Made by a program: the position numbers and the translations under genes
The notes under the pieces: generated by a model
Seen by the model: only the letters and a program-made list of their open reading frames with translations
Databases searched by the model: none
What the model was told of the DNA's origin: nothing
Origin: Xylogone sp. PMI_703
Taxonomy: Eukaryota > Ascomycota > Leotiomycetes
Reading direction: 5' to 3'
NCBI GenBank assembly: GCA_021399445.1
Contig: JAJTUQ010000001.1
Coordinates: forward strand, 6,758,001 to 6,822,000
DNA length: 64,000 nt
Part shown: positions 43,905-54,298 of the stretch, piece after piece
Layout of the letters: each line of letters opens with the position of its first letter
Position numbering within the stretch: position 1 is the stretch's first letter

Positions 43905-46049
43905 GCTTATTGTCAGACCTGTTATTCTTTTAGCATAGGGACAGGCTGAGCTTGAGGAGAGGGAAGCTACCTTCTGGCAAAGGTGGCCCGCAAAACAGAC
44001 GACCAGAAGCTCATTTATATAGGCCATTTCTGAGTGCCAAGAATGGAAACACTTGATAATAGAATATGCTATCGTATTCCTCCTTCGGCCTTATTCCTGG
44101 GGATAAAGTGTGGCTCCATTAAAGTTGGTGCCACGATGGGCATGCAATGCGCTGCATATACTACATGGTTCTTATCTAAGCCCTAGTAAGGGGTCTCATG
44201 ACAATGAGAATGGCAAGGAAGGATTCGCCAAGAAGTGCTCTCCCTCCATCATTATCATCATTACATGCTCTACAGCACTTGCGGACTTTTCGGTCTACGA
44301 TAAACACCGTCCGCCGCGGCCGCTGCGGCCTCAAGGAGTTTCGGTAGCTCGAATAAATAATCATGAGAAATATTACTAGAAAAGGGCCAATAGCATTGCA
44401 TGATGGCTCTATTAAGGCCCAATAGAACCACAATGTTGATATTGCTCGCGTGGGCTGAGTTGCAATGCCGGTGGTTTGAAATAAACAATATCGGACGAGC
44501 TATACTGTGGTAAACCAGTATTCCGCGTCTAGAACCACTCGGTCCCGCCTGTGATAGGCTATTTGCCGTCTGATCGAAACAGCCTTGGGGGATTCGGTGT
44601 TACTGCGGCGCGGAGCGACCCCTGACCGTTTCACTAGGGGATAACCTTAACAGGTAGATCTCCGACACACGTCTGATGTGACACAATTATTGCTCCGTAC
44701 ATGCAACTTTCATCAATGGCTTTGTCCCCCACGGAAGATGGGACTTTCTCAATTGGATGTTCCGTATAAGGCAGGCTAGCGGTATACAGTGACTAAAGGT
44801 CTAATGGCTTTATACAGACTTTAAACATGGCTTTATACGGGCTTCGCACATTGCCTTAGCTAGGTAATGCTCAGTAGTGCTTATTATGCAATTCCCGCAG
44901 GATCGTACTAATATATTAATTTGCGTAACAACTCGTTCATTGGTTCCTTTCCTTACGATGTAAACTTTTTTGTTGTTGGCATGACGTCGCCATCTGCAGT
45001 TAACTGTTCTATCGTCCGAACTCAGCTAGACATACCGTTCTATACATAAAGCTTCGCTGACCGATTCCCGCACTATTTCCTTTTCCAGTAGTTAGGTCGG
45101 CATTCCAGGACATAAATAGTAAAGTGGAGCCGCTGAGCTAGCCAGAAGGTATCTGCCGCATTTCCAGTTATTATAATCAGACTAATCAGTGAATAATCCA
45201 TTTTGATTCTGGTACTCTATATGGTATGGGTTTTGTTCCTAACTATGTGCTAAAAATCGTAACTTCTAGTACAACTAAACTGTTTGCACAGGTCCATTAT
45301 TAGTATATCTTCTATTTTAGCCGCGTATAACTTACAAAGACAATCAAGTACAGCATACTTAGTACCTAGTAGAGTTGCTACTGTACCTGTATTGTTTGCC
45401 TCGGTCACTGAACGAACTGTGACAAACTAGCGCGGATACCTGCCGTTTAGGGAACAAAAGCTTCCAGTACCCCGCATCGCCTACGGAGGGTAACTACCCC
45501 ACGGACTTTTGTAAGTACCGTAGTTTACCCTCTCAGTATGGGGCCCCGAATGTACGCAGAGCCCAGGAATCTTCACATCAGAATAATCTCAGCTCGTATA
45601 TGCAACCACAACATAAACCTCTTTGGTATTCTATGGTATGGTCAAATGAGCACATTATTTGGGAATTCGGGCCTTCATTCTGACGAGCTCCTCTTTTTCC
45701 TTGATCAGATAAATTTCAATCACTCCATGACCGTTTTATCGCCAGGCCCGAACTAAGCGATATTTACTCAACTATCTACCATTCCTCCTGCTCGATTGCT
45801 GCGACTTGAGCCTCCCGATGTGACAATACTCTTGCTTCATCGACGTCTTTGAATACAATGCTCCTCTAAATGTCTAGAATATATTTTTCAACTACCACCA
45901 GAGAATCCAAGAATGACCACCTCCATGATATCTCACGGATTAATAAGGGTAACAGTGAAACTGCCGTAGAGATCGAAGTACGCCCAGACACCTCATAGCG
46001 ACGTACATATCGACAAAACTTTCAATATTCAACCAGCCGTTGAGGACTT
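43905..46049. other. Long intergenic region
   Basis: Upstream of the beta-1,6-glucanase gene and on to the SDR relic. A GC-rich block with CGG triplets lies at 44309-44330 (listed separately). Short frames at 44110-44488 and 45538-45756 have no motif. No gene is called. Confidence 0.45.
44309..44330. promoter_or_regulatory. CGG-triplet-rich palindromic block
   Basis: A 22-bp GC-only run in AT-rich DNA, about 400 bp upstream of the beta-1,6-glucanase start, contains CCGCGG, GCGGCCGC and several CGG/CCG triplets. Zn2Cys6 regulators bind paired CGG triplets, so this could be a binding site. No functional evidence is available. Confidence 0.2.
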
Positions 46050-46945
46050 AGATGTCTGTATCCCCAATAACATTCTGAGTGAAGATAGTTTTGACTTCGG
46101 TCTTGGTTCCAAGATCCCTGTGCAAATCATTGCTGTATAACCATCTCTGGCGTACAAGTGATATTCTTACCTGACTCGCCTGACTGAGACTTATACCTGC
46201 CCAGCTCCACGAAGTATGCGACATATTTTCCGTATCTAGTAACTCCGGTGATAATAGCCCGCAACAGATCTTCACAAATTTTCTGTTAAGATTTTTAGGA
46301 TCCACCTGTAAAGAAAGCTGTCTTGCCTACAGCACATTAAACAACTTCGTAACACTATATCTATCCATTACATTGCCGAATAGTGCCTTCTTGTTCAGCT
46401 CCTCAATGGCCTTCTCTGTCTTCTGCTCCTTGAACGGAGTCCACACGCGGACTTCGGACGAAGCGAATGCGAGTCCGGACGGTGATTCACCTGTACGCGA
46501 GTTTTACACAATACGGGTACCAAAAGTAGTGATAATAGCGTGGATGATAAATGATTAACTTGAAGCTGAGACTCGTTGCCAGTGGTTGAGGAAGTAGCCC
46601 ATTCGAACTTGAAATTTCCTGCATTAAGAATTCCTACGTCAAGACGATCGAGAAATTGCGCTCGGTGTCCAAATGCAACCATAGAGTTGAATGATTGTAG
46701 GTCCAGTTCCCAAACGTCTATAATGGTTTTGGATATCGGGTTAAAACCTAGAATGTTAGCCTTGACGTCCACTCCTTCGACGGCGTCCGGATGGCGAGGA
46801 TAAGTCGGCTAGTATTATGACAAGTACACTGTCGCGCAGCTTGGAGATCAATTCCAGAATTGCGCCAGTATTTATTATAGTCTTGCCTTCGAGGTTGAGG
46901 TATGGCGGCAATTAAGGGGGTTGAAGAAATACGAGATCGAGACTG
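46050..46945 (-). pseudogene. Short-chain dehydrogenase (SDR) pseudogene
   Basis: Pieces of a fungal SDR appear in order but in different frames. They are NLEGKTII.TGA (Rossmann start, near 46890), SGIDLQAARQ, SRLILAIRTPSK, VDVKANILGF, VWELDLQSFNSMVAF, RLDVGILNAGNFKFEW (the NAG motif), NESQLQVNHLSS, SEVRVWTPFKEQK and MDRYSVTKLFNVL (the YxxxK catalytic pair YSVTK). Frame changes are needed within TGA|SGI (near 46860), after RTPSK (near 46790) and before the SEVRVWT segment (near 46500). A TAG at 46327-46329 follows NVL. The remainder toward 46050 is hard to align. With at least three lesions this is a dead gene. The original product would have been an NAD(P)-dependent oxidoreductase. Confidence 0.72.
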
Positions 46946-47062
46946 AGACAACTACCAGACTTAACATCTGGCGGTTCTCTTTACCACGTTTACATCTCTA
47001 TCGTGGTGGGACTCAATATGTTGAACTGGATAGGATACTGGAATAAAAAGCGGGTAGATTCA

Positions 47063-47971
47063 TTAACCTATGCTCATTGGCGCGTACGGAATCCGCGTGA
47101 CCGTCCCAATGGCGATAAATTTGGTCTGAAACCGGCCCTTAGGGACAGTCAAAAGAATTGCTTGCGCCTTTAAAGGAAGTCTATTTCTAATGGTTAACAC
47201 TGTCTATTGACATGGTTCTACTAGTCATACTCACCCTGTAAAATCGTCCGCTTCAAACCATACGGTAAGTTCCTTGTGGTGTTTTCGTAGGTGTGTTGAA
47301 GATTGAAGAGCATATTGATAGTACTTCAAAATTGTATGGCGAATTTTCGACTTCCTTAGCTCTGCGCGAGCGGGCTGTCTTTGTGCATCAAAATTCCACC
47401 GTATCTCTTCACTTAGCTCCGATACTTTACTGAGAAGTGGCTTATAGCAACCATCGATATTTTTGACCTCTGCAGAACTGGGATTAAGTCCGTACGACGG
47501 GTCGGAGAATATGGCAGTAAATTTGCTGTAGAACGGCACGATAGAGTTCGTAATGAACGAAATCACAATGTCGACATCTTTTAATGGTTTATCGCACTCG
47601 TATGACGCAATACCATCCTCTTCCTTCTTCATTTCAGCACGATGAAGCTCGACAAATTCCTCTAGATCCTGAACTAGAGCGATGAGCTGCTTGATAATAG
47701 GGAATGGCGAGTTTGCCTTCGTTGTAGGTATCGCTAATGTTTCACTGTTGCTATACACGGGTGGAGAGATGCTGCTAGATGTTGGTGGAGTGCTTATTAG
47801 ACCGGCATAAGCTGGGGTACCGGACAAATCCTTGTTCATGGTAACACTTGGATTGAAAGTGATAGGATGGTTATCAATCACAGTCACAGGGACTTGGCGC
47901 GCACCGGGTACGATGCTAGACGATGCTTGATTTTGAGAGTTGGGGTTGCTCCTTTTTCTGAAAAAGCCCAT
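47063..47971 (-). CDS. Protein of unknown function
   Basis: Exon 1 is 47971-47235. A plausible second exon at 47180-47063 follows a 54-bp intron (GTGAGT..AAATAG, phase 2), giving 284 residues. Exon 2 is less certain. The start MGFFRKRSNPNSQNQ is chosen because a longer upstream frame (to 48028) adds only hydrophobic sequence. Residues 1-100 are Ser/Pro/Thr-rich and probably disordered. The rest is helical and charged (LIALVQDLEEFVELHRAEMKKEE, LLSKVSELSEEIRWNFDAQ, SKIRHTILKYYQYALQSSTH). No signal peptide or membrane segment. I recognise no family. Low-complexity head and helical body resemble many fungal proteins linked to STAND/NLR loci, but that is only a resemblance. Confidence 0.55.
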
Positions 47972-49385
47972 TCTGAATGAAGCCTTTGAGATAAGCTTAC
48001 GAAATTTGTAAAATAAATATACTATCAAGAATTAAGAATAAGACAATATTCAAGATAAGAAATAGAGAAAAACATTTTCAACAATAAAAGATGTTGGTGA
48101 TGGTATCTGCCCAAGCAAGAAACAACAAAGTGATTCTCTCAATTTTATTCATAAAGTAAGGTCCAGATAGCAATATTTTGTTTATGACCACTAGAGATAC
48201 CAGCCAGGCCTCGTGTTAGCAGAAAGTAATCTAAGTGGTCGAGCGTGAGAAAGTAGTCACGTGGAATTTTGACAAAGAGTACATCGCAACATACCTGAAC
48301 ACTTAAACTTGGACTTAAAAGGTCTTAAATCTAGGATTGAGGCTATGGCAGAATAAATCCAGATCATTTGTGATAACCTAAATATTATTGTCTTTACTTA
48401 CCAGTCGTGTAAGCTCCATCGCCGCCCAAGCTGCGTCAAAGGAAAGTGATCCTCGTTTACTCAGCAATGCAGTACCTCCCCTGCTTTATTAATAACCACA
48501 CAGTGGAGCTATTGTAGTTGTAATGTTAAGTGATCGCTAATAAATTTGAGATATAACCCCAAAAAAACCAATGATTTCTATGCTAGAGCTCGCTCACCTT
48601 TCCCATCAGCGAAAATATATTAGATCTTACTTCAACCAATATATTTTACTTTGGATCCTTTAACATCCATTCCAGAGAAAGGAAACTAAGATCAAGGAAA
48701 CTCTGCTCAAAATGGGTGTAAAGCATGAAGTCGGGATCCCCTTCATCTGGGGGGGTCTTTTCGCAGACGATCTGGCCATAGCGATGAATCAAGCTCTTCG
48801 TAATCATGTAAAACTATGAAGTAAAATTGCAAACAGTGAGAACTGAATAAATGAGGGTAAGAAGAGGAAGCCTGAATAATAACCATAGTCTTGATTGGTC
48901 GTAAAAATGTTTAACAAAAACCAAGATCATTTAGGATGCCCATTATTGGTGATAACTTCCCAAATCAAACGCGTCTCAGACTGATAGACTAAAAGAAAAC
49001 TCAAGGATTCAATGTGAAATTATTAATCTTAACGTTAATAGCCTGTATAATCTACTCAAGGGTGGAAGGGCAAACAGTGATAAAGGTAGAGTCCTGATCT
49101 TCACTTTATTGATTGTGGCTTATCATACCCTTTTTGCTGTGCAGTTGATTCACCTCAGCCTCGCCAACAAATATTGAGCCACATATGAAGGTTTTGGATG
49201 GACAAGATTGAGTGATGACTCGCGTAAGGTACATAATAATTGTACATTGATAAGCCGGTACCAGTTCCATTGTATGAACCCGCACTAGTTTGTTTAAAGT
49301 TACATCCGTGCGCCGCCACGGCCGCCTTTCCCAGAGCCATCCCCGCTTCCCTTTGTTTGACCCGGAATCCGATATTTTGAAAACA
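47972..49385. other. Intergenic, upstream of the NLR gene
   Basis: AT-rich spacer between divergently arranged genes at 47971 (-) and 49386 (+). A frame at 49106-49537 (-) overlaps the NLR start and is rejected as a shadow. Nothing else is seen. Confidence 0.45.
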
Positions 49386-52300
49386 ATGCGCCTGTTGAAA
49401 TATAACAATGCTAGCGAAATCACCTTGACAGAGAATTTATTTGGCGATGATATCCCCAAGTATGCCATATTATCCCATACATGGGGTACCGAAGAAGTCA
49501 GCTTCAAAGACTTGATGACTGGTACTGGCAAGAACAAGGCTGGCTACCATAAGATCCAGTTTTGTGGGACACAAGCAGATCGTGATGGTTTGAAATACTT
49601 TTGGGTAGATACATGCTGTATCGATAAATCGGATGGTACCGAAGTCCAAGAAGCCATCAACTCTATGTTCCGCTGGTATCGTGATGGGGCGAAATGCTAC
49701 GTTTATCTCTCAGATGTTTCGATCTTCGACACTCACAGCCAATTCAGCCGGCCGCCTTGGGAGTTAGCTTTCCGGAAAAGCCGGTGGTTCACTCGGGGAT
49801 GGACCCTCCAGGAGCTTATTGCTCCCACAGTAGTAGAATTCTTCTCTATGGAAGGGGATATATTAGGAAATAAGCAATCGTTAGAGCGACATATTCAAGA
49901 AATAACTGGGATTCCTGCGAAAGCTCTCAGAGGAAGCCCTTTATCTGATTTCACTGTGTCTGAACGAATGTCATGGTTTGGACGGCGAAAGACCACCCGC
50001 CCTGAGGATGAGGCATACTCGTTGTTAGGCATTTTTGAAATTCATATGCCTCTACTTTATGGAGAGGGAAGAGATAACTCGATTCGTCGACTGCGGGAAG
50101 AAATTGGCAGAGTTTCAAAAGGCAAGCCTTTTTATTTATATGTCGTATCTATATCAGAATAAAAAGATATCCTAAGTTGTTAGGATGTTGTTAACTGAAA
50201 CAGGAATTCAACGCGAAGAATTCTCAGTTCCTTTCAGTCTTTCAAATGTTTCTGAAACAACACACTTTGTGGCAAGGGAGAAGGAGTTAGCGGAAATACA
50301 CGAAAAACTTCGCGGAGATGGTAGCCGCCATACAGTAGTTCTTCATGGGCTCGGAGGAATGGGTAAAACACAACTTGCTATTGCATACGCAAAGAAGCAC
50401 AGAGATGACTATTCAGCTATATTCTGGCTGAATACAAGAGATGAAAATTTTTTAAAGCAAAGCTTTGCTAAAGTAGCAAAACTAATATTACGAGAACACC
50501 CTAAGGCCAGATGGCTAAGCGGTGTGGACATGGAAGACTTTGATGCGGTGGTTGATGCTGTCAAAGCATGGTTAAGTCTTCTTAATAATACCCGATGGCT
50601 AATCATATACGACAATTATGACAATGCAAAATTACCAGGGATCATAGATTCTACAACGATAGACATCTGCAAGTTTCTTCCTGAATCATATCAAGGATCT
50701 GTTATTATTACAACTCGCTTAGCGCGAGTTGATATAGGTCATCTTATCCGAATTGAGAAGTTAAAAAATATCCATGATAGTCTTGAAATCCTCTCAAATT
50801 CTTCCAAACGAAAAGGATTGAAAAATGGTAAGAGCTTTTTTAAGTTTTACATGACACATATACTAAATATAATATTAGACCCTGGTGCTGTACAGCTAGC
50901 CAAAGAATTAGACGGATTTCCTCTTGCATTGGCAACAGCTGGAGCTTATCTTGCTCAAGTAGCAATCAGTATATCGCATTATCTTCACTTATATAAAGCA
51001 TCATGGTTTAAACTCCAAAAATCAATCCCCCCGCTAGCCTCATACGAAGACCGGACATTGTATTCAACATGGCAGCTTTCATATGATCATATCAAAAAAA
51101 GAAACCAACTTTCGGCCAAGCTTCTCCAATTCTGGGCGTATCTTAGCAACGAGGATATCTGGTTTGAACTTTTTCAACACAGCGACGAAGAAGATCCGGA
51201 ATGGATACGAGAGTTGGGCCAAGATGAATTCAGTTTTCATGAGACAGTTCAGGTATTAAATGACCACGGGCTCATAGAGATGAATACGTCTTCACAAGAG
51301 CGAGATGAATCGGCAGGATATAGCATTCATGGCTGTGTACATTCATGGTCAATTCATGTTTTAAACCTAGAATGGGATTACGATTTGGCAAAGTTGGCTT
51401 TGAAACTTGTGGCATTACATGTTCAGGGGCAAGATTCTATCAATTGGTGGTTAATGCAACGACGTCTTCTTCAGCATGCTACAAGGTGTTTAAACGGCAT
51501 GAAAGACTGGAATATTAAAGATGACGGATTAGAATGGGCCCTACACAATTTGGGTGATCTTTATGCGGACCAAGGAAAACTAGACGAGGCTGAGAAGATG
51601 TATCAGCGAGCATTGCAAGGAAGGGAAAGGTCATTAGGTCCTGATCATGCGTCGACACTGAACACGGTTAACAACTTAGGTCTTGTTTATGCAGACCAAG
51701 GGAAACTAGATGAGGCTGAGAAGATGTACCAGCGAGCATTGCAAGGAAGGAAAAGAACGTTGGGCCCTGACCATGCATCGACACTAAATACGGTTAACAA
51801 CTTAGGCCGTCTTTACAAAATGCAAAACAAATTAGACGAGGCTGAAAAGATGCATCAGAGAGCATTACAAGGGAAAGAAAATGCATTCGGCTTAGGCCCT
51901 GATCATATATTCACACTTGACACAGTCAACGATTTGGGTAGTCTTTATGCGGGTCAAGGCAAGTTAGATGAGGCCGAAAATATGTATCAGCGAGCATTAC
52001 ATGGATTTGAGAAGACATTAGGACTTGATCATACATCAACACTGGATACAGTTAATAACTTGGGTCTTCTTTATGCAGACCAAGACAAGCTAGACGAGGC
52101 CGAAGCGATGTATCTGCGAGCACTACAAGGGTACGAGAAGAGATTGAATGTTACGAATTATCGTCCGGCGCTCCATACGGTTTGGAATCTAGGGAACCTG
52201 TTTGTAGCCCAAGAACGGATAGAAGAGGCAAGAGAGATGTACGCGAGAGCATACAGTGGCTTTGAGAGTCTTCTAGGCACCTCTAGTGATCAATGCCAAA

Positions 52301-52389
52301 ATCTTGCTGATAGTATTGCATCTTTGGATCAAACCTTTTCAGAAGCCAGTTCACCGAGGAACAGCAAAAAGAGAAGGTTTCAGACATGA
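49386..52389 (+). CDS. Fungal NLR: HET - NB-ARC - TPR protein
   Basis: Exons 49386-50121, 50204-50827 and 50879-52389 give 956 residues. The HET domain (residues 1-240) has YAILSHTWG, YFWVDTCCIDK, and RWFTRGWTLQELIAP. HET domains trigger cell death in vegetative incompatibility. After a short linker (FSVPFSLSNV, HFVAREKEL) comes an NB-ARC nucleotide-binding domain with P-loop LHGLGGMGKTQLA (about 294), Walker B RWLIIYDNYDN, GSVIITTRLAR and GFPLALATAGAYL. Six kinesin light chain-type TPR units of about 42 residues close the protein (about 677-930). Intron 1 (50122-50203) uses a GC donor (AAAG|GCAAGC). Intron 2 (50828-50878) is 51 bp and has no stop, so its retention also gives an open protein. 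The architecture is that of a STAND/NLR switch: ligand sensing by repeats, nucleotide-driven assembly, death execution by HET. Confidence 0.9.
51547..52311 (+). repeat. TPR-encoding tandem repeats, about 126 bp each
   Basis: Repeat units start at 51547, 51673, 51799, 51931, 52057 and 52186, with spacings 126, 126, 132, 126 and 129 bp. Neighbouring units are very similar at DNA level; long stretches such as GACGAGGCTGAGAAGATGTA and CAGCGAGCATTGCAAGGAAG recur with few changes. The core is NNLGxLYADQGKLDEAEKMYQRALQG. Confidence 0.85.
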
Positions 52390-53006
52390 AACTAGCGATA
52401 AACAAATTTATATGACAAGGTGCTGATTAGGCAAAAGAATATTCCAAAATAAAAAAATAGAAGCCTTTTACATGAATCAAGTAAGTCTGCAATCCCGACT
52501 CCCCTGAGCTCTTCTAGGCGCTCATTCTTCGGATAGCTTCCAGCTTAGATCTAAATTAATAGGAAAGTCTCCTTATATTCTCGACCTGATCTACGTTTGG
52601 CAATCGAATGGCCATTAAAGGATCTTATATGATGCGCCGAAGGCCACGTATAAGTTGAGATATTGAGTAGTAGATAGCGCTAGTAGTTATTATATCAACA
52701 GCGCCGATAAGCCAGTAAATACCTAGCTTCAGATAAATAAGGGGTGTGCGTCGTTGAGCTGCTACCATATGCTCAATATTGCCACAACAAGTGCGTATCT
52801 AATAATGCCTCTAACCTTATCCCATAATGCTCCTATCGCTCTGGATCGTATGGCAGAGTATACTGGAGGATAGATGATCCATTCTCAAATATACCTCCAA
52901 AAATTCATTTAATATTTTAGCGCACTGTAGCTCAGGCACAGATCAGTTAAACGTAGCAAGAGCCAAAGTCCCAAACCAGAATGGAAAGAAGGGCTCATGA
53001 TTTCGG
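52390..53006. other. Intergenic, nothing seen
   Basis: Spacer between the NLR gene and the small Cys-rich gene on the opposite strand. No coding frame is supported. Confidence 0.45.
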
Positions 53007-53150
53007 CTATCTGCCTGATACACGGTACTTTTCCACAACACAATTAGCACAACGAAACTGGGCGCAGTGTGGACAACTGTCGATCGCGATGGTCATCCCA
53101 CCATGCCCACAATAGCAGCATGTCCAGACGTAGACCGTATGGCCACCCAT
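53007..53150 (-). CDS. 47-residue zinc-ribbon-like protein
   Basis: A short complete frame from an ATG at 53150 to a TAG at 53007-53009 encodes 47 residues starting MGGHTVYVWTCCYCGHGG. The Cys/His pattern is CCxCGHG...CPHCxxFRCxxC, followed by VVEKYRV. This strongly resembles the tiny Cys-rich module found in many fungal genomes, in which WxCCxCGxG is followed by CxxCxHxRCxxC and VE (family knowledge; no function known). Two zinc sites are plausible. There is no signal peptide, so it is intracellular. It could be the last exon of a longer protein, as the upstream sequence was not resolved. It is convergent with the NLR gene, about 620 bp away. Confidence 0.5.
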   Translation of the reverse strand: MGGHTVYVWTCCYCGHGGMTIAIDSCPHCAQFRCANCVVEKYRVSGR

Positions 53151-54298
53151 CCTTGCCTCTCTAAGGGCACCCACAAGTTAGCCATGAAACGCCTTTAAGG
53201 GAGGGAAAATCTAAATCGACTAACAGCTATGGTTAATAACTAAATAGTTTGCTTATATTGGTTTTATCGCCGAGAAAGTAAAATGCGATTATCGTCTCCG
53301 TACCGTCAGCGGAAATAGAGGATCAAGAGGCTCATCTCGTACTCACGTGAATCGTAAATCATGAGTTATTGGCCCCGGCGATTAGAAGGCAACCCTACCT
53401 AACTCACGCAAGCGTTGATGATTTAAAGACCAAGCCAGGAGAGAAGCGCGATAAAAAAAATAACGAGAAAAGTAGGCAGCGCAGGGTGGAATGAGCCTGG
53501 CGAAATATATGCCTTGCGACTGAAAGCCGATCGCAACTGCCGTTTTGCAGTGGAGATGGAATGAAGTCTGGTGACCCAGTTAGATAGAGCTGATCCGGTA
53601 GGATACCTAAATCATTATTGAAGTTCAGGAGCAGCTTTGCATGATGTCCGATCTCGTGCTTGTAGTTCAAGAAGTTGATTATTCTTTTGCGAAAGATATG
53701 CCGGTTCCGGTTGGCGAGTGGCGCGGCCTGGTTCCATGTGATTTGCTCAGCAATCCAGTACAGGTACCACCCTTCAATCTTTATTTGACACAAAGCCGAA
53801 TATATCTAGGAGCCTCAACCTTGATGTCTGATTTCCCCACTTGCAATATTAACCAGTTAAGACAGATCAGACTGGCTGTTCTTTATAGTGAAATAGAATG
53901 CTAATTCTTTTTTTGTCTTAAAGCTCACACTGTACTGTACGATTTATATGCACAAGATTATTTAATACTTGTACTACCATGTTTTGCGATCAGGTAACTA
54001 AAACGAAATTACACACCTTTGTATAGCTCTATACAATACTTCCAGAACATACTATTGACTACTACGTGATTCAAATGATAGATTGTCATATAAGTGCGAT
54101 TAGTCTTAAAATTAAGAGTGATAGTCAAACAAGTAAGGTTTAACATGTCGGCAATTCATTAGTTATTGATTGCTGGCCGATCTAAAGTGAGCGGTTCTAT
54201 GCCTAATTGTTAGGGCTGCCATCCACAAGCGAACCGCGTTTCATATGTAGTTGAGGACCATCGCTCGTGCTTGGAACGGTCAAGCCTCACTCGTCACC
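53151..54298. other. Intergenic with one doubtful frame
   Basis: A 129-codon frame at 53404-53793 (-) contains KHEIGHHAKLL (an HExxH string), but nothing else in it supports a protease. It overlaps a frame on the other strand and is not called. The rest is AT-rich spacer upstream of the AT-hook gene. Confidence 0.4.

Noticed and set aside
49106..49537. 143-codon frame on the minus strand over the NLR start
   Set aside because: The opposite strand encodes the HET domain. The minus frame has no motif.
53404..53793. Possible HExxH metalloprotease (KHEIGHHAKLL)
   Set aside because: The five-residue pattern can arise by chance. No signal peptide, third ligand or family context is present.
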